Shown here piece by piece: positions 1 to 9,548 of a stretch of DNA of 64,000 bases (within the stretch, counting starts at the first letter, position 1; each line of letters starts with the position of its first letter). The DNA is from Falsirhodobacter sp. alg1 (lineage in GTDB: Bacteria; Pseudomonadota; Alphaproteobacteria; Rhodobacterales; Rhodobacteraceae). The stretch covers positions 776,647-840,646 of the forward strand of contig NZ_BBJC02000001.1 of NCBI RefSeq assembly GCF_000739715.2. Direction: 5' to 3'. Position numbers and translations under genes: made by a program. The notes under the pieces are model-generated. The model was not told the DNA's origin. It saw nothing but the letters and a program-made list of their open reading frames with translations, and made no database searches.

Positions 1-894
1 ATGCGCCAGCGCGCGGGTAAACACAAAGGCCACCCCGAGGCCGAACAGGACGTTCACAATCGTGAGCCGTATGGCCATGCCGATATGGCCCATCGGCAGG
101 CCCGAGAACCGCGCGCCCAGCATGCATCCCACGATCACCTGCGTCACCGAAACCGCCCATACGGGGGGCACGGCGCTGGTCAGGCCCGTGGCATGCACCA
201 ATGCCGACATCAGGATCGGTCCCGTCATGACTGCCGCCGGAAACCGCAGACGTTTTGCGATCCAGGCCCCCGATATTGCCGCAGCCCCCAGAATGAACAG
301 ATCGGCCGGGCCCATCCCGCCATGCCCTCCAAGGCGCACGGCTGGGCCCACATGGATATCTGTCAGCAATGCAAAGGCCACGGGCACCAGCAGGATCGTC
401 AGGATCAACCGCAGGAATTGCAGCAAGACCAGCATCTTCACATCGGCACCGACCTCTTCGCCCAGCATCACGCATTCGACCATTCCGGCGGGAACGGCCC
501 CGAAATAGGCGGTTTTCGCATCCAGCGGGCCAAACCGGCGATAGAAGAAATAGCCGATGGCATGGACCACGGGGATGTACAGGCACAGGGCCAGCAGGCT
601 GGGCCACCAGTTCACCATCTGGCGTGCCACCTCGGGCGTGAAATTCGCGCCGATGGCCACGCCTACAACGGGAATGAAGATGATGCGCAAAACGGGCGGC
701 ACCTGGATGCGCCGTCCCAAGGGGCGCAGCCCCAGTGCGGCGGCACCGCCCACGGCCAGCAACGATCCCAGAAGCAGGGCGATGGGCAGGCCGATGGCAT
801 AGGCGATGCCCCCGCCGATCGCGCCCAAGGTCAGGGTGATGCCCACTGCGGGCCAGTCAATCCGTGTGAACATCTGCATCAGGACAGGAAGCAT
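1..894 (-). CDS. AbrB-family membrane protein (partial, C-terminus missing)
   Basis: The frame on the complement is open to the left edge, so the C-terminus is missing; 298 codons are seen from an ATG at 894 (alternatives at 879 and 873). The product is a polytopic membrane protein of the AbrB/COG3180 family (PF05145), often labelled ammonia monooxygenase or AbrB regulator. It has two similar membrane blocks. The first ends near residues 135-140 with a PAGMVE segment, matching the family's PGG/PAG-x-E motif; the second starts near residue 205. Reported members affect aidB expression in E. coli, but the transported substrate is unknown. The family call is fairly sure; the function is not. Confidence 0.8.
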   Translation of the reverse strand, partial: MLPVLMQMFTRIDWPAVGITLTLGAIGGGIAYAIGLPIALLLGSLLAVGGAAALGLRPLGRRIQVPPVLRIIFIPVVGVAIGANFTPEVARQMVNWWPSLLALCLYIPVVHAIGYFFYRRFGPLDAKTAYFGAVPAGMVECVMLGEEVGADVKMLVLLQFLRLILTILLVPVAFALLTDIHVGPAVRLGGHGGMGPADLFILGAAAISGAWIAKRLRFPAAVMTGPILMSALVHATGLTSAVPPVWAVSVTQVIVGCMLGARFSGLPMGHIGMAIRLTIVNVLFGLGVAFVFTRALAH

Positions 895-928
895 CCTGCA
901 TCTGCAAAGACAAGGCGCGATCTGCGAT

Positions 929-1132
929 TTACCAGTGCGGCGGGCGCTGATCGGCCAGAGGGACGGTTCCGCCCATGTCTGTCTGGCGTTCTGCCTCTCG
1001 TTCCATCAGCAGTCCGACGCGGCGCGACAGCCGGTCGATCTCCAGGCTCTGACGGGCCACGATCTCGGACATCTCGTCTACCGTTTTGCGCAAATGTGCG
1101 ATTTCTTCTTCTGCACGGTCAATCCTGTCCAC
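929..1132 (-). CDS. slyX: SlyX family protein
   Basis: This is a 67-residue protein. Residues 1-50 form an uninterrupted charged heptad-like helix ([16 protein letters not shown]), expected to be a coiled coil. It ends in PPHW, matching the conserved PPHY/PPHW tail of SlyX. SlyX proteins are small cytoplasmic coiled-coil proteins of unknown molecular role; the gene was first noticed beside slyD in enterics. Here it is divergent from hisS, with 78 bp between the starts, and lies 34 bp from the AbrB-like gene start on the same strand. The family assignment rests on size, coiled coil and tail motif. Confidence 0.85.
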   Translation of the reverse strand: MDRIDRAEEEIAHLRKTVDEMSEIVARQSLEIDRLSRRVGLLMEREAERQTDMGGTVPLADQRPPHW

Positions 1133-1151
1133 GTCGCCCCCTTTGCGCGGC

Positions 1152-1180
1152 TTGTCGTGACCGCGCCCTTCCGATATTGC
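1152..1180 (+). promoter_or_regulatory. candidate sigma70 promoter of hisS
   Basis: TTGTCG (1152-1157) and TATTGC (1175-1180) are separated by 17 nt in the slyX-hisS divergent gap, 30 bp before the hisS ATG. Each hexamer matches the consensus at four positions. This is a motif match only. Confidence 0.35.
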
Positions 1181-1210
1181 CTTGGCCGTAGAATAGCGAA
1201 GGGTCCGACC

Positions 1211-2695
1211 ATGGCCAAGGACAAGTCACCCCGCCGTCCGCGTGCGGAAACTCCCAAAGGCTTCCGCGATTATTTCGGCACGGATGTGACCGAACGCAAG
1301 GACATGCTCCATGCGATTGCCGAGGTGTATCATCGTTACGGCTTCGATCCGCTGGAAACCAGCGCCGTCGAGACGGTGGAGGCATTGGGCAAATTCCTTC
1401 CCGATGTGGACCGCCCGAATGAAGGTGTGTTCGGCTGGCAGGATGAGGATGACCAGTGGCTGGCGCTGCGCTATGATCTGACGGCGCCCTTGGCCCGTGT
1501 GGCGGCGCAGTTCCGCAACGATCTGCCCAGTCCTTACCGCCGCTATGCGATGGGGCCGGTGTGGCGCAACGAAAAGCCGGGCCCCGGTCGGTTCCGCCAG
1601 TTCTATCAATGCGATGCGGATACGGTTGGCGCGCCTTCGGTGGCGGCGGATGCCGAGATTTGCGCGATGCTGTCGGATTCGCTCGAAACCGTGGGCATTC
1701 CGCGCGGCGATTACATCGTGCGCGTGAACAACCGCAAGGTTCTGAACGGCGTGATGGAGGCTGCGGGCCTTTATGATGCCGCGGATCAGTCCCGCTTTGT
1801 CGAAGAGCGCGGGATCGTCCTGCGCGCGATCGACAAGCTGGACCGTCTGGGAGAGGCTGGCGTGCGTGCCCTGCTGGGCGAGGGGCGCAAGGATGCATCG
1901 GGCGATGTGACGAAGGGCGCCGGTCTGGCGACCGAGCAGGCCGAGATCGTGATGGGCTTCATGGCCGCCAAGCGTGCCACCGGCGGCGAAACCGCCCTGC
2001 GCCTGCGAGAGCTGGTCGGAACCTCGGCCACCGGGCTGGAGGGTGTGCAGGAGCTGGAAACGATCGCGGAGATCCTGGACCGTCAGGGATATGCCGCCGA
2101 CCGGATCGAGGTTGATCCTTCGGTTGTGCGCGGTCTTGGCTATTACACCGGCCCCGTGTTCGAGGCGGAACTGACATTCGAGATCCTTGATGAAAAAGGG
2201 GCGAAGCGGCAGTTCGGATCGGTTGCGGGCGGCGGGCGATATGACGATCTGGTCAAGCGCTTTACGGGACAGGCCGTGCCGGCCACCGGTGTTTCCATCG
2301 GGGTTGACCGTCTGCTGGCCGCGTTGAGGGCGAAGGGCCGGATGGGCGGCGATGCGGCCGGCCCCGTGATCGTGACCGTGATGGATCGTGACCGCATGGC
2401 CGACTATATGGGGATGGCCGCCGATTTGCGGAATGCGGGCATCCGTGCCGAAGTTTACCTGGGCAATCCGAAGAACTTCGGAAACCAGCTGAAATACGCG
2501 GACAAACGTGCATCGCCCATCGCCGTCATCCAGGGCGGGGATGAATGCGCCAAGGGAACCGTGGTTCTGAAGGATCTGATCCTCGGGGCACGGATCGCCG
2601 AAGGCGCCAGCCTTGAGGAATGGAAGGCCCGCCCCGCGCAGGTCGAGATTCCGCGCGGTGATCTGGTTGCCGAAGTCAGAAAGATGCTGGGATGA
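1211..2695 (+). CDS. hisS: histidyl-tRNA synthetase
   Basis: Class II aminoacyl-tRNA synthetase of 494 residues that charges tRNA-His in the cytoplasm. Motif 2 is seen as [20 protein letters not shown]. The histidine-binding segment [11 protein letters not shown] and motif 3 ([13 protein letters not shown]) follow, then a C-terminal anticodon-binding domain of about 100 residues. The frame is open further upstream, but the ATG at 1211 begins a normal N-terminus (basic tail, then [10 protein letters not shown]) and follows the candidate promoter. Its stop overlaps the hisZ start by 4 bp (ATGA), so hisS-hisZ-hisG look like one operon that couples histidine charging to the first step of histidine synthesis. 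Confidence 0.97.
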   Translation: MAKDKSPRRPRAETPKGFRDYFGTDVTERKDMLHAIAEVYHRYGFDPLETSAVETVEALGKFLPDVDRPNEGVFGWQDEDDQWLALRYDLTAPLARVAAQFRNDLPSPYRRYAMGPVWRNEKPGPGRFRQFYQCDADTVGAPSVAADAEICAMLSDSLETVGIPRGDYIVRVNNRKVLNGVMEAAGLYDAADQSRFVEERGIVLRAIDKLDRLGEAGVRALLGEGRKDASGDVTKGAGLATEQAEIVMGFMAAKRATGGETALRLRELVGTSATGLEGVQELETIAEILDRQGYAADRIEVDPSVVRGLGYYTGPVFEAELTFEILDEKGAKRQFGSVAGGGRYDDLVKRFTGQAVPATGVSIGVDRLLAALRAKGRMGGDAAGPVIVTVMDRDRMADYMGMAADLRNAGIRAEVYLGNPKNFGNQLKYADKRASPIAVIQGGDECAKGTVVLKDLILGARIAEGASLEEWKARPAQVEIPRGDLVAEVRKMLG

Positions 2696-3777
2696 CCAAA
2701 GCCGCTGTTCGCCTTGAGGCCGAAGCGATCTTTGCCGCGTTTCAGGCGGCCGGAGGTGTTCCGGTCGAGGCGGATATCCTGCTGCCGGCCGAAGCCCTTC
2801 TGGACCTTTACGGCGAGGATATCCGTGCCCGTGCCTATACCACGCAGGATCCCCTGCGCGGTGAGATGATGCTGCGCCCCGATTTCACCGTTCCGGTGGT
2901 GCAGGCCCATATGGCGGATGGCGCGGACCCTGCGCGCTATGCCTACATGGGGGAGGTGTTCCGAAAGCAGGACAGCCTGACCCCCCGCGCCTCCGAATAT
3001 TTTCAGGTCGGGTTCGAGGTTTTCGACCGTGCCTCCCCTGAACAGGCGGATGCCGAGGTGTTCGCGCTGATTTCCGACCTGCTGGCACCCCTGTCGCTGA
3101 ACCCGACAACGGGCGATATCGGGATCCTGATGGCGGCGGTACGGGCGCTGGATACCACCCCGACCCGTATTGCGGCCCTGCTGCGCCACGTCTGGCGTCC
3201 GCGCAGGTTCCGCCATCTTCTGGATCGTTATGCCGGTCGCGTGGCCCCGCATCCGGCGCGGCTGCGTCTGCTGAAGGCGCTGGACGAAGGCAAACTGCCA
3301 AAAACCGGCCCGCATATCGGAATGCGTTCCGCCTCCGAGATTGCGGCCCGCATCCATGCCCTCGCCGAGGATGCCGATACGCCCCCCATTCCGGCCCGGC
3401 AGGCCGAATTGCTGGATGATCTGCTGTCGTTGACGGCGCCCTCGCCGGTGGCTCTGGAGCGGCTGCGCGACATGGCCGTGGACATGCCTGCCATTTCCGC
3501 CGCGGTGGAGAGGTTTGCCGACCGCCTGTCCGCGATGGCGGCGCGGGGGATCGATGTCAGCACCCTTCCGTTCGAGATGGGCCATGGCCGTTCAACACTG
3601 GAATATTACGACGGCTTTGTGTTCGAGTTCCATTCAAGCGATCTGTCGTTGCCCTCTATTGCTGCAGGTGGGCGATATGATGCGCTGACGCAGGTTCTGG
3701 GGCAGGGGCGTTCCATTCCGGCCGTGGGTGGCATGATCCGCCCGCATCTGGTGGCCCAGCTGAAAGGTGCCGCATGA
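2692..3777 (+). CDS. hisZ: ATP phosphoribosyltransferase regulatory subunit HisZ
   Basis: This 361-residue HisRS paralogue lacks aminoacylation activity and forms the hetero-octameric ATP phosphoribosyltransferase with the short HisG. The HisRS-like core is visible: [15 protein letters not shown] and [10 protein letters not shown] (motif 2 region), then [14 protein letters not shown] near the C-terminus. The C-terminal anticodon-binding domain of HisS is absent, as in HisZ. It overlaps hisS by 4 bp and hisG by 4 bp. The partner is encoded next door, so the assignment is secure despite the low identity typical of HisZ. Confidence 0.95.
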   Translation: MTKAAVRLEAEAIFAAFQAAGGVPVEADILLPAEALLDLYGEDIRARAYTTQDPLRGEMMLRPDFTVPVVQAHMADGADPARYAYMGEVFRKQDSLTPRASEYFQVGFEVFDRASPEQADAEVFALISDLLAPLSLNPTTGDIGILMAAVRALDTTPTRIAALLRHVWRPRRFRHLLDRYAGRVAPHPARLRLLKALDEGKLPKTGPHIGMRSASEIAARIHALAEDADTPPIPARQAELLDDLLSLTAPSPVALERLRDMAVDMPAISAAVERFADRLSAMAARGIDVSTLPFEMGHGRSTLEYYDGFVFEFHSSDLSLPSIAAGGRYDALTQVLGQGRSIPAVGGMIRPHLVAQLKGAA

Positions 3778-4490
3778 CCCTAAAGATCGGTGTGCCGTCC
3801 AAAGGGCGGCTGATGGAAAAGACATTCGACTGGTTCGGTGCCCGCGGTGTGCAGATGCGCCGCACGGGCAACGAGCGCGAATATTCCGGCGCGGTGGACG
3901 GGATCGAGGGCATCCAGATGGTGCTGCTGTCCGCCGGTGAGATTCCGCGAGAGCTGTCGGCAGGACGCATCCACCTGGGCGTTACCGGATCGGATCTGGT
4001 ACGGGACAAGCTGGCGGATTGGTCGATGCAGGTGGCTGAAGTGGCACCCCTGCGGTTCGGTCATGCCGATCTGATCCTGGCCGTTCCGTCCTGCTGGGTG
4101 GATGTGGATACTCTGGACGATCTGGACGCTGCGGCCTCGGCCTTTCGGCGCACGCACGGGTTCCGTCTGCGCATCGCCACGAAATATCACCGTCTGGTGC
4201 GCGATTACCTGACCGCGAACGGCGTGGCGGATTACCAGTTGGTGGACAGTCAGGGGGCGACCGAGGGCACCATCCGCAACCTGACCGCCGAGGCGATCGC
4301 CGATATCACCTCTACCGGAGAGACGTTGCGGGCCAACCACCTGAAGGTGCTGGAGGATGCCGTGATCCACCGGTCGCAGGCCACGCTTTATGCCGCACGG
4401 AACAGCGATTGGGATGCAGGACTTCCGGTGCTGCGGACCCTACTGGGCCAGTTGGGGCTGGCGATGCCCGATCTGATCCACCGGCATTAA
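3774..4490 (+). CDS. hisG: ATP phosphoribosyltransferase catalytic subunit (short form)
   Basis: This 238-residue enzyme catalyses the first step of histidine synthesis, ATP + PRPP to phosphoribosyl-ATP. It starts with KIGVPSKGRL. The mid-protein ELSAGRIHLGVTGSDLVRD and the PRPP-loop region (SQGATEGTIRNLTAEAIADI) are typical of HisG. The length fits the short form, which lacks the C-terminal regulatory ACT-like domain and needs HisZ, encoded immediately upstream with a 4-bp overlap. It is convergent with the DUF1489 gene; the two stop codons share the palindrome TTAA. Confidence 0.97.
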   Translation: MTLKIGVPSKGRLMEKTFDWFGARGVQMRRTGNEREYSGAVDGIEGIQMVLLSAGEIPRELSAGRIHLGVTGSDLVRDKLADWSMQVAEVAPLRFGHADLILAVPSCWVDVDTLDDLDAAASAFRRTHGFRLRIATKYHRLVRDYLTANGVADYQLVDSQGATEGTIRNLTAEAIADITSTGETLRANHLKVLEDAVIHRSQATLYAARNSDWDAGLPVLRTLLGQLGLAMPDLIHRH

Positions 4491-4900
4491 CGCAGGCCCA
4501 TTTCCGACAGGGCGCGGGCCAGATCCGCGGGCAGCGGCTCTTCGTGGTCGCGGCCCGCGGGGACGTCCGCCGGCGCATCTGCCGGGGCAAGATACCGCCA
4601 GCCCTGAAAGGCGCGGCGGGGCTGGGCCTCGGTCTGCACAACAGCAGGGTCCAGCACCAGGGCGCATCGGCGGATCCCGTCGTCGCCCGTGGTTTCCTCC
4701 AGCCCGATCAGGCGTTGTCGGGCCAGAACCAATCCCTTGAAAATCCAGTAGATGGAACCGCCGTCCAGCAGTTCGGCCTCCCGCTTGGGCCACATGCGGG
4801 TTATGTGGCGCGGCGCACCGTTCCAGTAGGTTTGCTGCCGCAGGATCAGATCCTCCGGTTTTTCGGCGCCGACACAGAGTTTTACAAGATGCAAGGTCAT
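4487..4900 (-). CDS. DUF1489 family protein
   Basis: A 137-residue protein beginning MTLHLVKLCVGAEKPEDL, matching the alphaproteobacterial DUF1489 family (PF07370) in length and in its N-terminal and ITRMWPKRE segments. The frame is open further upstream to 5179, but the residues there look non-coding and the ATG at 4900 gives the family start. No catalytic motif is evident and the function is unknown. Its 3' end overlaps hisG by 4 bp. Expression is presumably from the 4901-5111 gap shared with dppA. Confidence 0.85.
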   Translation of the reverse strand: MTLHLVKLCVGAEKPEDLILRQQTYWNGAPRHITRMWPKREAELLDGGSIYWIFKGLVLARQRLIGLEETTGDDGIRRCALVLDPAVVQTEAQPRRAFQGWRYLAPADAPADVPAGRDHEEPLPADLARALSEMGLR

Positions 4901-5111
4901 ACCGCATAGATAAGTCGCCACCACCGCCGCGTCCATCCGTCGCAAGGGAATATGGGCGCAATGCGCATGGTCCTTGCAAAAACGGTTGTGTGCTGGCTTT
5001 GTGGCGGGTAATCGCACTTGCGTGATCCGCGTCATGCGAAAATCATTCGAGGGCGAGGATATGTTTGCGAAGGGGCCAACCAATGGTCCGCGCACCAACC
5101 GGAGGTAATTC

Positions 5112-6710
5112 ATGAAATTCGCCCAACTTCTGGCCGTCTCGACCCTTGCGGTCATGGCTGCCGCTGGCGCGCACGCCAAAACGCTGGTTTACTGCTCCGA
5201 AGGCTCCCCCGAGGGGTTCGATGTCGCAACGACGACATCCGGCACCACGATGGATGCCTCGAGCGATGCCATGTTCAACGGTCTGGTGGAATTTGCCCCC
5301 GGTACCACGAATGTAGAACCCGGCCTTGCTGAAAGCTGGGATGTTTCCGAAGACGGCCTGGAATACACGTTCCACCTGCGTTCGGGCATCAAGTTCCACA
5401 CGACGGATTACTTCACCCCCAGCCGTGAAATGAATGCCGATGACGTGATCGCATCGTTCCTGCGTCAGGGTGATCCGGAAAGCCCGTGGGCCAGCTATCT
5501 GCCCGGCGTGACCTATGAATATTACAGCGCCATGGAAATGCCCACGCTGATCAAGGAAATCCAGAAGGTTGACGATCTGACGGTCAAATTCGTCCTGACC
5601 CGTCCCGAGGCTCCTTTCCTTGCAAACCTCGCGATGCCCTTCGCATCCATCATGTCCAAGGAATATATGGACAAGCTGGAGGCCGAGGGCAACATGGCCG
5701 CGCTGAACAGCGAGCCTGTCGGCACCGGTCCCTACCAGTTCATCGCCTACCAGCCCGATGCCGTGATCCGCTACCAGTCAAACCCCGACTATTTCAAGGG
5801 TGTGCAGAAGATCGACGATCTGATCTTTGCGATCACCCCCGATCCGGCAGTCCGTCGCCAGCGTCTGGAAGCGGGCGAATGCCAGATCATGCCCTATCCG
5901 GCCCCTGCCGATATCGAGGCGCTGAAATCCAATGACAATCTGACCGTCATGGAACAGCCGGGCCTGAACGTTGCCTATCTGGCATACAATACGACGCAGG
6001 CACCTTTCGATAACCCCGAGGTGCGGACCGCGCTGAACATGGCCATGAACAAGCAGGCCATCGTGGATGCCGTGTTCCAGGGCACGGGCGTTGTTGCAAA
6101 GAACCCGCTGCCCCCGACCATGTGGAGCTATAACGACGCGGTCGAGGATAATGCCTACGATCCGGAAAAGGCCAAGCAGATGCTGGCGGATGCCGGCGTA
6201 GAGAACCTCGATATGGAAGTCTGGGCAATGCCGGTGCAGCGCCCCTACATGCCGAACGCGCGCCGCGTGGCCGAGCTGATCCAGTCGGATTTTGCACAGG
6301 TCGGTGTGAACGTCTCGATCGTGTCCTACGAGTGGGGTGAATACCTCAAACGCTCCACCGACCCGGAGCGCAAGGGGGCCGTTATTCTGGGCTGGACCGG
6401 GGATAATGGCGATCCGGACAACTTCCTTGCCGTTCTTCTGGGCTGTGCCGCAACCGGTGACGGTGGATCCAACCGCGCGCAATGGTGCAACGAGGATTTC
6501 GATGCGCTGATCCAGCAGGCCAAGGTCACGACCGATCAGGCAGAGCGTACGCGCCTGTACGAAGAGGCTCAGGTCATCTTCAAGGAGCAGAACCCCTGGG
6601 CGACGCTGGCACACTCCAACGTGTTCATGCCCATGTCGAAAGATGTGACGGGCTATGTTATGAACCCGCTTGGCCGCCACAGCTTTGAGGGCGTCGATAT
6701 CGCCGAGTAA
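5112..6710 (+). CDS. dppA: ABC transporter substrate-binding protein, dipeptide/oligopeptide type
   Basis: A 532-residue solute-binding protein of family 5 (SBP_bac_5). It has a Sec signal peptide (residues 1 to about 22, AAAGAHA cleavage region). The mature start KTLVYCSEGSPEGFD and the FNGLVEF and AESWDVSEDGLEYTFHLR segments are typical of DppA and heme/dipeptide binders. It captures peptides in the periplasm for the DppBCDF permease encoded downstream. A GGAGG ribosome site precedes the ATG. A 16-bp hairpin separates it from dppB and may raise the relative level of this protein. The exact substrate cannot be read from sequence. Confidence 0.92.
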   Translation: MKFAQLLAVSTLAVMAAAGAHAKTLVYCSEGSPEGFDVATTTSGTTMDASSDAMFNGLVEFAPGTTNVEPGLAESWDVSEDGLEYTFHLRSGIKFHTTDYFTPSREMNADDVIASFLRQGDPESPWASYLPGVTYEYYSAMEMPTLIKEIQKVDDLTVKFVLTRPEAPFLANLAMPFASIMSKEYMDKLEAEGNMAALNSEPVGTGPYQFIAYQPDAVIRYQSNPDYFKGVQKIDDLIFAITPDPAVRRQRLEAGECQIMPYPAPADIEALKSNDNLTVMEQPGLNVAYLAYNTTQAPFDNPEVRTALNMAMNKQAIVDAVFQGTGVVAKNPLPPTMWSYNDAVEDNAYDPEKAKQMLADAGVENLDMEVWAMPVQRPYMPNARRVAELIQSDFAQVGVNVSIVSYEWGEYLKRSTDPERKGAVILGWTGDNGDPDNFLAVLLGCAATGDGGSNRAQWCNEDFDALIQQAKVTTDQAERTRLYEEAQVIFKEQNPWATLAHSNVFMPMSKDVTGYVMNPLGRHSFEGVDIAE

Positions 6711-6728
6711 TCGGCTAAGACGGACACC

Positions 6729-6764
6729 GGCGCGTCGGGAGGGAGAAATCCCTTCCGGCGCGCC
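6729..6764 (+). promoter_or_regulatory. 16-bp GAAA-capped hairpin in the dppA-dppB gap
   Basis: Bases 6729-6744 pair with 6749-6764 over 16 base pairs (two G-U wobbles, no mismatch), closed by a GAAA (GNRA) tetraloop at 6745-6748. No T-run follows (TCTAACG), so it is not a classical terminator. It probably stabilises the 3' end of the dppA message, or partly attenuates transcription into the permease genes. Confidence 0.75.
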
Positions 6765-6784
6765 TCTAACGTTTCGGGACTTCG

Positions 6785-7792
6785 ATGATCAGATTTCTTT
6801 TGGGCAAGTTGGCCTATCTGATCCCGACCTTTATCGGGATTACTATCGTTGCCTTCGGGTTTGTCCGGCTGTTGCCGGGTGATCCGGTGCTGCTGATGGC
6901 CGGCGAGCGGGGGATCTCTCCCGAACGGCACGCGCAGCTTTCGGCACAACTCGGGTTCGACCGCCCCCTGGTGGTGCAATACCTCGACTTTATCGGAGGG
7001 CTGTTCCAGGGTGATTTCGGTACATCGCTGGCAACCCGCCGTCCTGTGCTGGGAGAGTTTCTGACGCTGTTCCCCGCCACGGTGGAACTGTCGGTTTGCG
7101 CCATCATTCTGGCCACGCTGATCGGCATTCCGCTGGGTATCTTTGCCGCGATCAAGCGGGGCAGTGCCTTTGATCAGGTTTCCATGGGCGCCGCCCTGGT
7201 GGGCTATTCCATGCCGATCTTCTGGTGGGGCCTGCTGCTGATCATCCTGTTCTCGGGAATTCTGGGCTGGACGCCGGTTTCCGGCCGGATCGACCTTTTG
7301 TATTTCTTCCGGAACGGTACGGGCTTCATGCTGATCGACTCTCTCATGTCGGGGCAGAAGGGGGCGTTCACCTCGGCGGTCAGCCACCTGATCCTGCCTT
7401 CCATCGTTCTGGCGACCATCCCCATGGCCGTTATTGCCCGCCAGTCGCGGTCTGCCATGCTGGAGGTGCTGTCCGAGGATTATGTCCGCACCGCCCGTGC
7501 CAAAGGCATGTCGGCCTGGCGCGTCGTCGGGGTCCACGCCCTGCGGAACGCGATGATCCCTGTCATCACAACCATCGGTCTGCAGATCGGTGTGATGATG
7601 GCGGGTGCCATCCTGACCGAAACGATCTTTTCCTGGCCCGGCGTGGGCAAATGGATGATCGATTCCATTTCCCGCCGTGATTACCCGTCGGTTCAGGGCG
7701 GTCTGTTGCTGATCGCAGCGGTCGTCATGATCGTGAACCTGATCGTCGATCTGCTGTACGGCATCATCAACCCGCGCATCCGGCATTCGTGA
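6785..7792 (+). CDS. dppB: peptide ABC transporter permease DppB
   Basis: A 335-residue inner-membrane permease of the binding-protein-dependent type. The N-terminal helix FLLGKLAYLIPTFIGITIVA and the downstream FGTSLATRRPVL segment are standard for DppB/OppB. The cytoplasmic EAA loop reads YVRTARAKGMSAWRVVGVHA and contacts the ATPases. About six membrane helices are expected. It lies 74 bp after dppA, beyond the hairpin, and 7 bp before dppC. It pairs with DppC to form the channel. Confidence 0.93.
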   Translation: MIRFLLGKLAYLIPTFIGITIVAFGFVRLLPGDPVLLMAGERGISPERHAQLSAQLGFDRPLVVQYLDFIGGLFQGDFGTSLATRRPVLGEFLTLFPATVELSVCAIILATLIGIPLGIFAAIKRGSAFDQVSMGAALVGYSMPIFWWGLLLIILFSGILGWTPVSGRIDLLYFFRNGTGFMLIDSLMSGQKGAFTSAVSHLILPSIVLATIPMAVIARQSRSAMLEVLSEDYVRTARAKGMSAWRVVGVHALRNAMIPVITTIGLQIGVMMAGAILTETIFSWPGVGKWMIDSISRRDYPSVQGGLLLIAAVVMIVNLIVDLLYGIINPRIRHS

Positions 7793-7799
7793 GGCTCGC

Positions 7800-8693
7800 A
7801 TGACCACATCATCCGATACCCAATCCGAACGGGGCCGCGCGCTGCGGGAGTTCTGGTTCTATTTTTCCGAAAACCGCGGGGCCGTCATTGGCCTCGGCAT
7901 TTTCGTCCTCTTGCTGCTGACTGCGGTTTTCGCGCCGCTGTTGGCGCCGCATGACCCGATCCAGCAGTATCGGGATTTCTTGCTGACGCCACCTTCGTGG
8001 CAGGAAGGCGGCAGTTCGCAGTTCCTGCTTGGCACCGATGCGGTGGGCCGTGATCTGCTGTCACGCCTGATTTTCGGTGCGCGTCAGTCGCTGATCATCG
8101 GTGCGGTCGTGGTGACCATTGCCGTGACCGGCGGGATTATCCTTGGCCTCGTGTCCGGATTCTTTGGCGGATGGGTCGATACCGTGATCATGCGTGTGAT
8201 GGATGTGATCCTTGCCTTTCCGTCACTGCTTCTGGCGCTGGTGATGGTTGCCATCCTTGGGCCGGGTCTGATGAACGCGATGATCGCCATCGCGATCGTG
8301 CTGCAACCGCATTTCGCCCGTCTGACCCGCGCCGCCGTGATGGCGGAAAAGGAACGTGAATATGTCATGGCGGCCCGTGTTGCCGGGGCAGGGCGCATCC
8401 GTCTGATGGTCCGCACGATCCTGCCGAACTGTCTGGCACCGCTGATCGTGCAGGGAACCCTGTCGTTTTCATCGGCGGTTCTGGACGCAGCAGCGCTCGG
8501 CTTTCTGGGCATGGGGGCACAGCCGCCTTTGCCGGAATGGGGCACCATGCTGGCCGAGGCACGGGAATTCATTCTCAGCGCGTGGTGGGTCGTGACCTTC
8601 CCCGGTCTGGCCATCCTGATCACGGTCCTTGCGATCAACCTTGTCGGCGACGGTCTGCGTGATGCGCTTGACCCGAAACTGAAGCGGAGCTGA
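7800..8693 (+). CDS. dppC: peptide ABC transporter permease DppC
   Basis: A 297-residue second permease subunit. It shows the N-terminal OppC_N segment (NRGAVIGLGIFVLLLLTAVF, residues about 25-44), then LGTDAVGRDLLSRLIFGAR and the EAA loop (EYVMAARVAGAGRIRLMVR). About six membrane helices. The spacing of 7 bp from dppB and 3 bp to dppD marks one operon. It forms the heterodimeric channel with DppB. Confidence 0.93.
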   Translation: MTTSSDTQSERGRALREFWFYFSENRGAVIGLGIFVLLLLTAVFAPLLAPHDPIQQYRDFLLTPPSWQEGGSSQFLLGTDAVGRDLLSRLIFGARQSLIIGAVVVTIAVTGGIILGLVSGFFGGWVDTVIMRVMDVILAFPSLLLALVMVAILGPGLMNAMIAIAIVLQPHFARLTRAAVMAEKEREYVMAARVAGAGRIRLMVRTILPNCLAPLIVQGTLSFSSAVLDAAALGFLGMGAQPPLPEWGTMLAEAREFILSAWWVVTFPGLAILITVLAINLVGDGLRDALDPKLKRS

Positions 8694-8696
8694 GCC

Positions 8697-9548
8697 ATGG
8701 CCCTTCTGGAAATCCGAAACCTCAACGTCAGCTTCGACACATCCTCCGGCCCGTTTCACGCGGTCAAGGGGTTGGACCTGACCGTGCATGAACGCGAAGT
8801 GCTGGCAATCGTCGGTGAATCCGGTTCCGGCAAATCGGTGTCGATGCTGGCCGCAATGGGCCTCCTGCCCAAAAGCGCGAAGGTCACCGCCGATGTGCTG
8901 CAATTTCAGGGTCGTGATCTGCTGACCATGTCGGACAAGGAGCGTCGCTCCATCGTCGGGCGGGAGATCTCCATGATCTTCCAGGAACCGATCGCCTCGT
9001 TGAACCCGTGTTTCACCGTGGGCTACCAGATCGAGGAGGTGCTGCGCGCCCATCTGGGTCTGGGCCGGAATGAGCGGCGCAAGCGCGCGATCGAACTGTT
9101 CAGCGCTGTCGGCATTCCCGATCCTGAAAAACGCCTGTCCTCCTATCCGCACCAGATGTCGGGCGGGCAGTGCCAGCGGGTGATGATCGCCATTGCCATC
9201 GCGTGCAAACCCAGACTGCTGATCGCGGACGAACCGACAACGGCGCTGGATGTCACGATCCAGAAGCAGATCCTCGATCTGCTGATGACGTTGCAGGAAG
9301 ATACCGGCATGGGGATGATCATGATCACCCATGATATGGGCGTCGTGGCCGAAACCGCCGACCGCGTCATCGTCAAATACAAGGGCCGGATGATGGAGCA
9401 GGCGGACGTCCTGACCCTGTTCGAGGCACCGTCGCATCCCTATACCAAGGCGTTGCTCTCGGCCTTGCCCGAACACGCCACGGGGGATCGTCTGTCCACG
9501 GTTTCCGATTTCCTTGATCCCGCCACATTGCAGGAGGGGCCGCTATGA
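8697..9548 (+). CDS. dppD: peptide ABC transporter ATP-binding protein DppD
   Basis: A 283-residue ATPase subunit. Walker A is GESGSGKS (near residues 40-47), the signature is [12 protein letters not shown], Walker B is [12 protein letters not shown], and the switch histidine sits in MITHDMGVV. The [12 protein letters not shown] segment of the oligopeptide-type C-terminus is present, but the protein ends soon after, so it is shorter than the usual DppD of about 325 residues. It overlaps dppF by 4 bp (ATGA). It drives import together with DppF. Confidence 0.93.
   Translation: MALLEIRNLNVSFDTSSGPFHAVKGLDLTVHEREVLAIVGESGSGKSVSMLAAMGLLPKSAKVTADVLQFQGRDLLTMSDKERRSIVGREISMIFQEPIASLNPCFTVGYQIEEVLRAHLGLGRNERRKRAIELFSAVGIPDPEKRLSSYPHQMSGGQCQRVMIAIAIACKPRLLIADEPTTALDVTIQKQILDLLMTLQEDTGMGMIMITHDMGVVAETADRVIVKYKGRMMEQADVLTLFEAPSHPYTKALLSALPEHATGDRLSTVSDFLDPATLQEGPL

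Noticed and set aside
1..1191. Plus-strand 396-codon open frame from the first base
   Set aside because: It is antisense to the AbrB-like membrane protein and slyX, has a His/Gln/Arg-rich composition typical of a GC-rich shadow frame, and matches no family.
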